Part shown: positions 10,544 to 21,016 of the stretch, in pieces
Position numbering within the stretch: the stretch's first letter is position 1
Layout of the letters: every line of letters starts with the position of its first letter
Origin: Floccularia luteovirens
Taxonomy: Eukaryota; Basidiomycota; Agaricomycetes; Agaricales; Squamanitaceae
Reading direction: 5' to 3'
NCBI GenBank assembly: GCA_009739215.1
Contig: VSJF01000011.1
Location: forward strand, 1,297,317 to 1,361,316
Length of the DNA: 64,000 nt
Made by a program: the position numbers and the translations under genes
Notes under the pieces: model-generated
The model's database searches: none
Seen by the model: the letters and a program-made list of their open reading frames with translations, nothing else
Told to the model about the DNA's origin: nothing

Positions 10544-12496
10544 TCAGGGTTCCTCCCCATCAACCTCATGTTCACCAAGGGTAAGCTCGTCGAAGTTTTC
10601 GAGGAGTTCATTTAATTGCACTTCGGGGAAATCGGGTTCCTCCTCCACAGCTTCATCGTCATCTTGCTTAGGTGGTGGTAGTACTTCATCCACATCCATT
10701 GCAAATTGTGTCTTCTTCTTCTTCCCTGAACGTTTCTCTTTCTCCGCATTTGCCATCTTCACATCAGTAGCTTTATACATGTTGATTCCGGCCCTCAACT
10801 CGGGATCTTCCTCCAAGTCCCTCAGGAACAATTCATAATCTTCTTCCACCTTCTTTTGATCTCTCCCACCCGAACGGCCAACCACACCTCTCGCAGAACT
10901 TGTTTCGCCCTCTTCACCAGCCTCCTTTGCAATACTGCGTAGTCTCCAGGTCCGGGCTTTACTTTTCTTTCTACGATTGGGGTATGCCTTTTTAACAAGA
11001 ATGATATCCGGGATCCTTGATTGAGGAAGATTTGCAAAATCATCTGAGTTGTAGTTTGAATTTGTGATATGATATCCGAAAGCCGTATCTCCTGGCTGTA
11101 AAATCGCTCCAAGATGCGTACGCGTGTGGTAGATCTGATTCGTGACGCCGACACCTTCAAAGTCCATCGCTTCCTCGTTATTTGCGCCTCCAGAGGAACG
11201 GAATGCTCCAGCAAGCGCTACTTGGGCATCGGCCATTACATATTTGCCCTTGGATTTTGAGCGGTCAGGATCAATATCAAGGATGGTAAATTCGACCAGA
11301 TCAGTAACGCTTGCCAAGGTATCGAAGGAATTTCGCCAATATAATGGCGCAGTGATATCGCACGCTTGTAGGGTGGCCGGATCAAGAAGTTGTATGGAAT
11401 TCCCCACCCGCGTGCAAACAGTCATGGGGTTGATATTACTCATTTGTTTCGCTTGTTTGAGGGGAATACACACAAGATCGTCTTTACATATTGGGACGAT
11501 TTCTACTGAGTATGTGAATTTGAAGTTGGCTGTATTCGTATGTGTATCAGATGAAATAATTTGCTCCGAGGCTTTTGAACTATAAAGAGTTGAGTACTTG
11601 AGGAATGACTCATTTGTACAATGAACTTACCGAATGGGTGCTACACTAGTAAGGAATTCGATCATTTTGATAGCATGACTGCGTTGACTGTAAAAGAAAT
11701 CGAGCCCATCCCTGACTTCCTTGACGGCTATCGTATCTTTTTGGGCATTGTGTTTCAATATCAGCTGTTCCAGAAACAGGAATGTCCGTTTATGTGGAAC
11801 TTTTTGGCGCACTTGAACGAGTGCTTTCCATGTATTCTTTGCAGCTAGCTTTGTGCAGTCGGGGCACTGTCCATATTGTACAAGATATTCTATCTCGAAC
11901 GTTTGTTCAAGTATTGTATTAGTGAGCACCTTTGATTTTGTGAGACTCGCAAAATGAGATTGGTATCAATGATGAACTCACCTCTTTCTGAATCGTAATG
12001 GATACTCGTAATCTTTTCGAATGAGGCTCCGTCCATATGAAGTGGGCATCTGTTAAGCGTACTTTGTTCAGCCCTTTTAGTTTCCTCAGACAAATCGACA
12101 GTAGTTCGGATGATTCGGGTTTGGCAAGGGTCCAGGTTTGTGGAGGAGAGAGAAATCGTTCACAGTTGCGACAAAATGATACGGATGCTGTAAAGAGGAT
12201 AGATTAGATTATCTAGGGGGATCTAGGTTAGACTGTGAATGCGTACATGCCTTGCTTTGGAATGCCTTCAGTGATGTCAACGCTTGTTGTTCGCTATGAG
12301 AGGCCAGTAAAAGAGTATATAAATGGAGAATCTCACGTATTTCTCAAGCAGGCTACACAAAGATTAGCGTTGTTTGGAACGATGGGGGTGCCTTCGAGAT
12401 GTCTTTATCAGCGATTGTGTTGAAAAATAAAGTTAAGACAATACCGCAGTCAGCACATAGAACACGGTGTACTGGTGGTGCTGGGACGAACTCCAT
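10544..12496 (-). CDS. NMD3: 60S ribosomal export adaptor Nmd3, six exons
   Basis: Nmd3 binds nascent 60S subunits and carries the Crm1 export signal that takes them out of the nucleus. Exons: 12445-12496, 12337-12391, 12251-12282, 11982-12187, 11631-11929, 10544-11579. They total 1,680 nt, giving 559 residues, and close exactly in frame. Zinc-binding Cys pairs appear as VLCADCG, LCVACLRNT, FCRNCERF and CPDC. Further family blocks are HFIWTEPHSKRLRVSITIQKE, WKALVQVRQKVPHKRTFLFL, VKEVRDGLDFFYSQRSHA and YSVEIVPICKDDLVC. The acidic C-terminus carries a leucine-rich stretch (VQLNELLENFDELTL) fitting the nuclear export signal. The third intron (12188-12250) appears to start with GC, not GT. It is divergent from UGGT across about 310 bp. 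Confidence 0.96.
12188..12250 (-). other. GC-AG intron in NMD3
   Basis: On minus the exon ends CCA AAG CAA G and the intron begins GCATGT and ends in TTTACAG. Joining G to CA gives Ala and restores the family reading GIPKQASVSFCRNC. The nearby GT (in GTACGC) would give the wrong phase. This is a non-canonical but known class of U2 intron. Confidence 0.7.
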
Positions 12497-12808
12497 AATT
12501 CGATGAGTGTAGGGGGTAATGAAGAAGCTTGAGATCTTAGTAAGATGAGTGAGCAATGAGTCGAAATGAAAAAGTTAGATCATGTGATGGAGTAGAACTA
12601 ATCTGATAAGATAAGGAATATTGAATGAAAGAATTTGTTGACGTGTCGACCTCGTTGGTTCGACCCTGTGATAGAGACGGAAATATCTTGTTTGTAGTAT
12701 AAAACATACTCACAACCGGCTCGTTATTGCGAATGCACACCTCATTCTATTGATTCTGTACAAAAGTCTTTCACATTCTGAGCTATCGTTTTCAAGTCAC
12801 CCAAAATC
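12497..12808. promoter_or_regulatory. bidirectional promoter region between NMD3 and UGGT
   Basis: About 310 bp lie between two divergently transcribed start codons, so both core promoters should lie here. No clear TATA box is visible for either gene. A sequence reading as AGTATAAAACATAC is at about 12697-12710. Confidence 0.45.
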
Positions 12809-15800
12809 ATGGGGCGCGCTTCTTGGCTGCTGCTTGGCGGTTTCGCAGTGGGTCTGACATGTCATGCTGCAAGCCCTCCGGTCAAGGTTTCTCTAAGGTC
12901 ATCATGGCCTTCACCACCTTTACTTGCTGAAATTCTGTGCGTTAACCATAATATATACATGCACTCGTGTTTACTAAATTTTTGCAACAGCGAGACCGTG
13001 TCTTTGGAAAATCCGAATGCATTCTTCAAATACCTTAACCGCCTTACAGATTCGGAAGTACTACCAAACCCCCATACCTTGTCGGCAGAGGCTTTGCACC
13101 TCTCCGCTTTGGAAATCGCATTATCAAGTGGAATACTTCGGGAGCCTGGGTCGATGACCGCAGTTGAAATGAATCTAGCTCTTCATGCTGCAACCCCGAA
13201 AATAGAAGCGTTCTACCAGTATTATGAGGACCAACACAATGGTACTGAAGGGACAGATTGTGGCTCATGGGTTGACTGGTATGGGAAAGTGGTGTGCGAT
13301 ATTGAGACTCTCGTACATCTTGCAGGGGTTGAGACTATAGACTCTACAAGCTCTCCTTCCGCAGATCCGTGAGTCTTAGCTAATTTCTATGTGTTATGAA
13401 CCAGTTTGAATTTTCTATCATATAAGAGCTTTCCCGAGACCCAAGGTCCTCTCATTCGATCATATTCATCCCATACCAAGTCAAACAATGGAAAGACCCC
13501 CTCGCACTGCCATCTTCTACGCGTCACTAGCGTCGCCTAATTTCCGGGAACTGCATACATATTTACTTTCACTCGCCGACAAACCTGGTGCTCACGTAGA
13601 ATATGTTTTCCGGCATAAACCACCAAAACAGCGTTCGGAATCCCGCAGTTATTTATCTGGTTATGGTGTTGCATTGGATCTCAAAAAAATGGATTATCTT
13701 GCGTTAGATGATAGATATTCGCATTCTCGGGGTGTGTGGCTTTTATTCTAGTTATATTGATTCATTCCGTTCAAATTTTCTTCGTTAGGTAATGGAGATG
13801 GTGGTTCGACGAATAATGGAGACCATGACTCCAATGCGGATTCGGTTCTGTCCCTTATCTTAGCCCATCCAGAAAACAGCTCTGCTCCTGATGCAAACAC
13901 CGCACTAACAGAAGATGAATTGACTGGTCAATCTCATTCTAACATTATATTGTAATCTAGAATTGCGTACTAATGATATGGTCTCCAGAACTTGGTCTTC
14001 AGGCGGCTCAAATAATCTCAGATTCCTCAAAGCCACTAGCGACACTTACCAAACTTTCGCAGAACTTTCCAAAATATGCCACTTCACTGGCTCGTCGTGT
14101 CGTCGTTAATTCGAGCGTATCCGAAGAGCTTCATGCGAATTCCGTAATGGCCCAAAGTGGTATCAACATGTTTTGGCTCAATGGCGCTGTTGTCGAGTGG
14201 AAAGATGTGAATCCGTTTACACTGTTGAGGTTATTGAAAAAGGAGCGGGGTGCCATTAAGTCTCTTACTGGGCTGGGATTAGAGAGAAAAGAGTCATTTG
14301 AACTATTAACTCACCCTGCAGTTGCGGCAGCGCAGAAGTCAAAAGGTGGAATGGATGGGCTTTTCGATGCTAGTGATCGTATTGAAGAGGGAGGAATTAT
14401 TATCTGGTGGAATGATATGGAGAAAGACAGTCGGTAAGATCCTGTAAAACATCCATCAGAACCCAAATTTAGACCAACACTACTGCAGATATGCGAGATG
14501 GAATCCATCTCTATATGTTGTAAGTATCCACTTTGTACTCCAGATTTCTTTTGACTGACCGGAATTGTTAGCTTCTTCGACCTCTCTATCCAGGCCAATT
14601 CCCTAATGTCAAACGCAATCTGTTCAATATCGTCCTTGTTCTGGACCTATCTCAAACATCAAGCTTGAATTTTGTTGCTGGACCGATGGCTAATATTCTC
14701 GAAAGAAATTTCCCTCTTCGATTTGGACTTGTACCTATTGCAGAAAATGAAGAAGGTATGAATCGTCTTTTATAACTTATAGCTGAACCATAACAGCTCT
14801 CGCAGGCACTAAAATGGCGAGATTGTTTTATTATCTTATTGACACATATGGTAGAAAGAAAACTTTGGGGTTCCTTAAATTGGTACGGCTATCCCGTTTT
14901 CTCCACGAAAGGTTGTTCTGCTTCCTCATCCGCTACATCAAAAGATATCGCAAGTTCAAGTGCATCCACAAATGCAAACGCCGACTGTTCAATGGGACAG
15001 GGTTCGAGCGGCTTTTGATGACATGGTGGCAGAAGATGGGGATGCAGATTCGCAGGTTGACTTTGACGCCATTCTCAGAGGGGAGGCCACTGTACCTGCT
15101 CCTCTACTAAAAGTTGCAGCATATACTGAGCGACTGGGTGCTACACTTGCAGCCTCTTCTCGGGGTCATGCTTTCTTCAATGGAAAACATTTTGAAATGA
15201 ATGATGTGAGCTCGTTACTCGTTGGATCATTGATGGGGGCCCCATTTGCTAACTGTTCTTGATGTAGGACTTTTTGAAGCATATGCAAAATGAACTTGGT
15301 GTGCAGATGACTTATCTGCAAGAACGGGTACGCATATTTATTGTTCATTGCTAGTAAAATGATCCTAATTGTTATTTCGAATATAGATATATGATGGTTC
15401 TTTATCGGACGACAATAAAGTCGACACAGAGAATTTCTTTTATGATTTGCCAACTACGAGTAAGAGACGCAATCGATACACTTTCCCCTCTGGCACTAGA
15501 GCTCTCAGGATTGTGAATCTACCTGAGCTATTTGAAAAGACCGGGCTACGAATTGCACCTTCCTCATTTATATATCCAGGTAAAATTTTTCTTTTTGCAC
15601 ATTATGATACTTTATTCAATTCCCATGTAGAACATTCTGACACGATATCTATGAGCTTGTACATAATTGCAGATCTCGATGGAGATGATGGGCTAGATTT
15701 CGTCAAAGAAGCTTTGAGTTCATTTGTGAGTTACGAGCCTTTCCTTTGTAATTGTTAATATCTCATATCCAAACAGGACTCACATTCTCAAACCCGGATA

Positions 15801-18800
15801 ACCTTTATACACAACCCGTCGAATACAACACGAGAGTCGGACGGAAATTCGAGACTCATCTCCCAGCTATTACTTACCAGTTCATTGTCTAAGGCGTCTC
15901 CGTCACTCCTGCTTCGTAGCTTAGGTCTACAAGGACATGACGACAGCCAAATACCACTCTCGACGGAAAGTGATATTCTGCAACTCACCGGTGGTCTGAA
16001 ACCGAAGGAGTATAGTGAAGGGGGGTATGTGAAATACTTGAGAGCCAGTCAGTTCTGTATGAGAGAATTGAAGATCAAACCTGGTCAACTAGCTCTCATT
16101 ATCAACGGGCGTGTCAGTACTGTTCCTGTTCCCACTTTAAGTATCCTTTTTCTGATAGGTTTTTTATAGGTTGTAGGCCCCATAGAACCGCGAGAGTTTA
16201 GAACTGCAGATTTCAAATCGTTAGAAGAATATGAGCTCCGCAAAAGGATTGAACCAGTTATTACGGCGTTGAAAGAAATAAAACCTGGAGTAGAAAATCT
16301 TGACAGGTAGGAGTATCCTCCATGATAATTGTGGAAATGTCTGATGGAAAATCAACTTATAGAGCTTCATTTGCCAATCTCATGTCGCTCTCTTCCTCTA
16401 TAATCGCAGGGATTCAACTTCCTGATCCTAGTGAAATAGGACTCTTCGATGCACCACCAAGACCGAGGCAGCGAAATTATCAATTATTGAGTTCACGCTA
16501 CACGTAAGGCACCCCATTTTTCGTTAGATCTCAGGTTGTTGACTTCAAACGTATTTGGTTAGTGGTTTCGAATATGGAGACAATTCGACTGCGATATACC
16601 ATGTTTCTGTATTGGTTGACCCCTTGAGCACTACAGCTCAGAAATGGTCTAGCATACTTGAGGTGAGTCTTACACCAAAATTCGATGTTCATTCTCTAAT
16701 AGTTCACTCGTGTAAAGTGGCTTTCAAATATCCCAGATATCTTTATAGAAGTGCACCTCAATCCAGCCGCATATGCTGAGGTGAGTAGATATACATTTGC
16801 GTGTTGTATAATCAAATGCTAAATGTATTATAGGTTCCTTTGAAACGATTCTTCCGATACAACTTACTTCCTTCCCTGACCTTTGATGAAGCGGGGTATG
16901 TAGCTATGGTAGTTTCTCTTAATAAAATGTTCTAACTATATCTTACAGAGAAGAAATACCTGCTCAAGCTGTCTTCGAACACCTCCCAATCGATCCTATT
17001 TTCACTCTAGCAATGGATGTTCCATCTTCCTGGCTAGCCCGTCCTAGGGAAGCTCTTTATGACCTAGATAACATCCAATTGGGAAATCTTGCACCTGGTG
17101 ACACGAGCCTTGAAGCTGTTTTCGAGCTGGATTATATCGTCGTCGAAGGGCATGCACGCGAAGTGATCACTAATTCTGCTCCTCGAGGTGTCCAGCTGGA
17201 GCTAGTTGATAGCCATGCTACGCCAATTGATGATACACAAGTCGTGGCTAATCTGGGATACTTGCAATTCAAGGCAAAACCTGGGGTATTTAATTTAGAG
17301 ATTAGAAAGGGGCGTGGAAGGGATATATTCACTATGCAAAGTGTCGGGAATGAAGGTTGGGACAGCCCAAGTGTTGGTGAAAGTGGAAGTGAAATCACTG
17401 TGACAAGCTTTGAGGGAGTGACTCTTTACCCCAGATTATTGAGGAATCCGGGAAAGGAGACTGCGGATGTATTAGATGATGATAAGGAAGAAGGAAGTGG
17501 TGGATTTTTTGAAGATGTGACTTCCAAGTACGCTCGCATCTAGCTTCGGGTTTTTAGGGAATTCAAAACATCTAACCACCATTTGTAGGGTTATGTCGTT
17601 CTTCACGTCAAAGGGAGACTCTGCATCAAATTCTGTAGTCCCGGTCACGAAACAGGCAGATATTAATATCTTCACCGTAGCGTCCGGCCTGTTATATGAA
17701 GTATGACACCGTTTTCATTGCATAATTGTTTATGGTACTGATTTATCTAATAGCGATTCGTAGGAATAATGATCCTTAGTGTCCTTCGTAATACGAACAG
17801 CACTGTCAAGTTTTGGTTCATCGAAAACTTCCTTTCTCCATCTTTCTTAGTGAGCCTTCCCACTCGACCAAAACTGGCTTTTTTGTTGATACTATTTTGA
17901 ATAGGAATTCATTCCTCATCTCGCAGAAAAGTATAACTTCCAGTACGAGTTAGTAACCTACAAGTGGCCTTCATGGCTACGTGCGCAAACAGAAAAGCAA
18001 CGTATCATCTGGGCATACAAGATTCTATTCCTTGACGTTCTTTTCCCTATGGACCTCAAGAAAGTGATTTTTGTAGATGCTGATCAGATTGTCCGTGCCG
18101 ATCTCAAAGAACTTGTTGATCTGGATCTGCAAGGGGCTCCATATGGATATACGCCGATGGGAGATGATAATCATGATATGGAAGGGTTTAGATTTTGGAA
18201 GACTGGTTACTGGAAGGAATTCCTGCAAGGGAGACCCTACCATATCAGGTGTGTACCGATTGTCTTCCTTTCCTGTTATAAGTGGCGTGAACTTTATTCT
18301 GCAGTGCTTTATATGTTATCGACCTTGTGCGGTTCAGACAGGTCAGTTGCCAAAAATCTGATGGCTAGGTTTTTATGACTAATTTATTGCGGTTCTTTTA
18401 GATGGCAGCTGGGGTTTGACAGTTCACAAGATTTTGGATTATGTTATACTGATACTTATTGTACAGGACATACTTCGTGGGCAATATCAAGCACTTTCAG
18501 CTGATCCGAACTCTCTTGCCAATCTGGATCAAGGTATACATCATCCACCAGAGTTTGCTGTAAAACAAAGGATCATTAATTGATTTATTGCTGATAGATC
18601 TTCCGAATAATATTCAAAAAGAAGTTCCGATTGTTGGTTTCATACTTTTGATTGTAGCTTCTGTAACTGACGATTTATATATAGTTCTCACTGGATGAAG
18701 ATTGGTTGTGGGTAAGTAGCAAATGTCCGCTCTCTGCGCTTGTGAATGCTGATTATGTTAAATCCAGTGTGAAACTTGGTGTATGTCAAAAAATAGCTAC

Positions 18801-19219
18801 TGTTCCTAATTGGAGGCTGACGGAATATTACAGGTAGCAAAGATAGGTTACACAGGGCCAAGACGATAGATCTCTGTCAAAACCCTCTTACTGTTAGTTT
18901 CCCTTCCTTAAGTTGTTATAAATCTCGTAAACATGCTAACTTGCTTTAATTCTAGAAAGAGCCAAAACTCGCGCGGGCACGCCAGATTCCAGAGTGGGAA
19001 GAGTATGATGCTGAAATTGCACGTTTCTCGAGAGAACTAGCATCACAAGGGAAGATGCATTCGCGTGTGGCCACGGCAGATGCCAATGCGTTAGCAGGCG
19101 CTGTTGTGACTCAGTCGGATCAATCGGACAATGGGGCTACGGAGGAAGATGTGGCAGAGACAACCCAGCAGACTACGGATGATAGTGCAGATAGAGAAGT
19201 AGTTAGGGACGAGTTATGA
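12809..19219 (+). CDS. UGGT: UDP-glucose:glycoprotein glucosyltransferase (ER folding sensor), many exons
   Basis: UGGT reglucosylates misfolded N-glycoproteins in the ER lumen so that they re-enter the calnexin cycle. The start at 12809 gives a signal peptide (hydrophobic [12 protein letters not shown]). The long folding-sensor region follows, with blocks such as [40 protein letters not shown] and [20 protein letters not shown]. The GT24 catalytic domain begins with [15 protein letters not shown], then [18 protein letters not shown] with the DAD metal motif, then [19 protein letters not shown] and [20 protein letters not shown]. The protein ends in RDEL before TGA at 19217-19219, an ER-retrieval signal of the HDEL/KDEL type. 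Introns are about 50-60 bp, and exons join in frame wherever checked. I see no frameshift, and expect roughly 1,500-1,600 residues. Confidence 0.95.
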
Positions 19220-19437
19220 GACAAAAAAAGTATTATTTAGAGTACAATGATCTCTTGTTGGGTTCGATTAGTCATTTTGGGGATTAGTCATCAGAGGGCA
19301 TCACTAAATAAGCGTTGTATTCGTCTTGAAGCTGACCTTAGCTTCACCTTCAACTACTACCTCGTCCCCTCAATCATATTCTGTTGCTTGAATTTCTGGT
19401 CAAAGAAACCACACAACCTCATTACTATACCCTAGCT

Positions 19438-20048
19438 ATGGTGAATCTAGTCCAAATATTGAAAGAACAAAAGCTCACTCTGGTTTTTTTTCTAGTCGAC
19501 CAACTGCAAGAGGCGTCTCATCCGCGATTTCAAGCGTCTCTCAACAGATCCCCCTGGTGGTATATCTGGCAGTCCCTGTCCAGACAATATCATGCTGTGG
19601 AATGCAGTGATATTTGGTCCAGGTTAGTTGATTCCAAGGCAATTCTCAATATGTTGATTCAAAACACGTAATGTGTTCAGGCGATACACCATTCGAAGAT
19701 GGTACATTTAAACTTCTTCTCACATTCGATGATTCATATCCAAACAAACCTCCCACTGTAAAATTCCTATCACGAATGTTCCACCCTAATGTTTACGCAA
19801 ACGGTGAACTATGCCTCGATATCCTGCAAAACAGGTGGTCGCCGACCTACGATGTGGCAGCAATCCTAACGAGCATTCAGAGCTTGCTTCATGATCCCAA
19901 CCCTAACAGTCCTGCCAACGCAGAAGCGGCACAGCTGTATAGAGAAAATATGAAAGAGTATGTCAGGCGGGTTAAGGCTACTGTCGAGGAAAGTTGGTTG
20001 GACCCAGAAGACAAGATTGATGCAGAAGGGGGTGAGAGCAGTACATAA
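19438..20048 (+). CDS. RAD6: ubiquitin-conjugating enzyme E2 Rad6/Ubc2, three exons
   Basis: Rad6 ubiquitinates histone H2B (with Bre1) and PCNA (with Rad18), and N-end rule substrates. Exons: 19438-19440 (the ATG alone), 19496-19622, 19681-20048. They total 498 nt, giving 165 residues. The protein starts [16 protein letters not shown] and continues [20 protein letters not shown]. The E2 core has the HPN block and catalytic cysteine in [17 protein letters not shown], then [19 protein letters not shown] and [14 protein letters not shown]. It ends with a short acidic extension, as in yeast Rad6. The first intron (19441-19495) follows the start codon directly, so a naive ORF finder would choose a wrong N-terminus. 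It lies 218 bp downstream of UGGT on the same strand. Confidence 0.95.
19441..19495 (+). other. intron immediately after the RAD6 start codon
   Basis: The sequence reads ATG then GTGAAT, a pyrimidine-rich 3' end and TTTCTAG, followed by TCG ACC AAC TGC. The Rad6 N-terminus in other fungi is MSTxxRRRLxRDFKRL, so only this splice gives the expected protein. The coding part of exon 1 is three bases long. Confidence 0.85.
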
Positions 20049-20474
20049 TGGACACTGGGAATGGCATGTTTCATCGTTCGGCTTCCTCCCATCCGTCGAC
20101 ACAGGTTGACAGTCATCGTTTCCCCCCAATATATTAGAGCTGATTGGGAGTGAGCGATAGTTACTAGCATTTTCATTTGTAATTTTTTCCATACCATTAT
20201 ACATTGTAGTCCCATCTGCTCTTCATCCAGATACCCATTTTTCACCTGATTTTATGTCGAAATTTACCGCAGCAGTAGGGAAAGAGAATTGTCTGCTTTA
20301 TGCGACAATGTCAAAAAATATCTGGCTGGTGCAAAATACCAAAAATGATTAACAACGGTTGCGCAACCAGTTCATGTAGTGATAGTTGCTAATTGATGAA
20401 TCAGAAATCTTTAAATCATCTGAGAGTATCCTGTTCTTTGTTGCAATGTCACATCAGGAGCAGTTTTAAATATT
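19977..20474 (+). repeat. tandem duplication, copy A: RAD6 3' end plus 3' flank
   Basis: This segment starts inside the last RAD6 codons (GCTACTGTCGAGGAAAG) and runs through its stop codon and 3' flank. It is repeated in diverged form immediately downstream at about 20475-20885. Shared blocks include TGGCATGTTTCAT, AGATACCCATTTTTC, GTCGAAATTTA.CGCAG and TTGTTGCAATGTCACA, in the same order. Confidence 0.75.
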
Positions 20475-20885
20475 GCTACAGTCGAGGAAAGTTTGGTGTC
20501 CAGAAGACAAAGTTGATGCAGGTGGTGAGGGTAGTGCATGAGGATCGTGATAGACACTGGAAATGGCATGTTTCATTGTTCAGCTTCTTCCCATGTTTCC
20601 ATACAGTCCCATCTGCTCCTCGAAGATCCAGATACCCATTTTTCGTGATGATTTTACTTCTGTCGAAATTTATCGCAGTAGGGAAAGGGAATCTCCGCTG
20701 TATGTTACAATGCCAAGAAATACCGGATTGTGGTAAGTACCACATAATTAACAACAGTTGCAAAATTAACAATATGATGATAGTCGCCAACGTTCTGATG
20801 AATCTGAAAAAAAAATTGCGATCATCTGAGAACGCCCTGTTCCTTGTTGCAATGTCACAGTGGAAGCGGTTTCAATTACTCATCC
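20475..20885 (+). repeat. tandem duplication, copy B: decayed RAD6 3' end
   Basis: This copy begins with GCTACAGTCGAGGAAAG, aligned with copy A. It retains decayed coding bases equivalent to the [17 protein letters not shown] tail, with indels that break the frame. The flank then follows in copy A order. It is shorter than copy A through small deletions. No E2 core lies in it, so it cannot encode an E2. Confidence 0.75.
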
Positions 20886-21016
20886 GACAAATGTTACAGA
20901 TCATGCCATAACAGGCTGGTGATTCTAAGGGTTATCAACAAGCGTCTAATGGAGACCTTTAAGATTCGATAGCTCTTAGCGCCGTATCGTATACTTTCCC
21001 TCCCAACTGTTTTGAC

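Noticed and set aside
20393..20911. 172-codon plus-strand ORF downstream of RAD6
   Set aside because: It lies across the junction and second copy of the RAD6 3' duplication in a chance open frame. No domain is visible.
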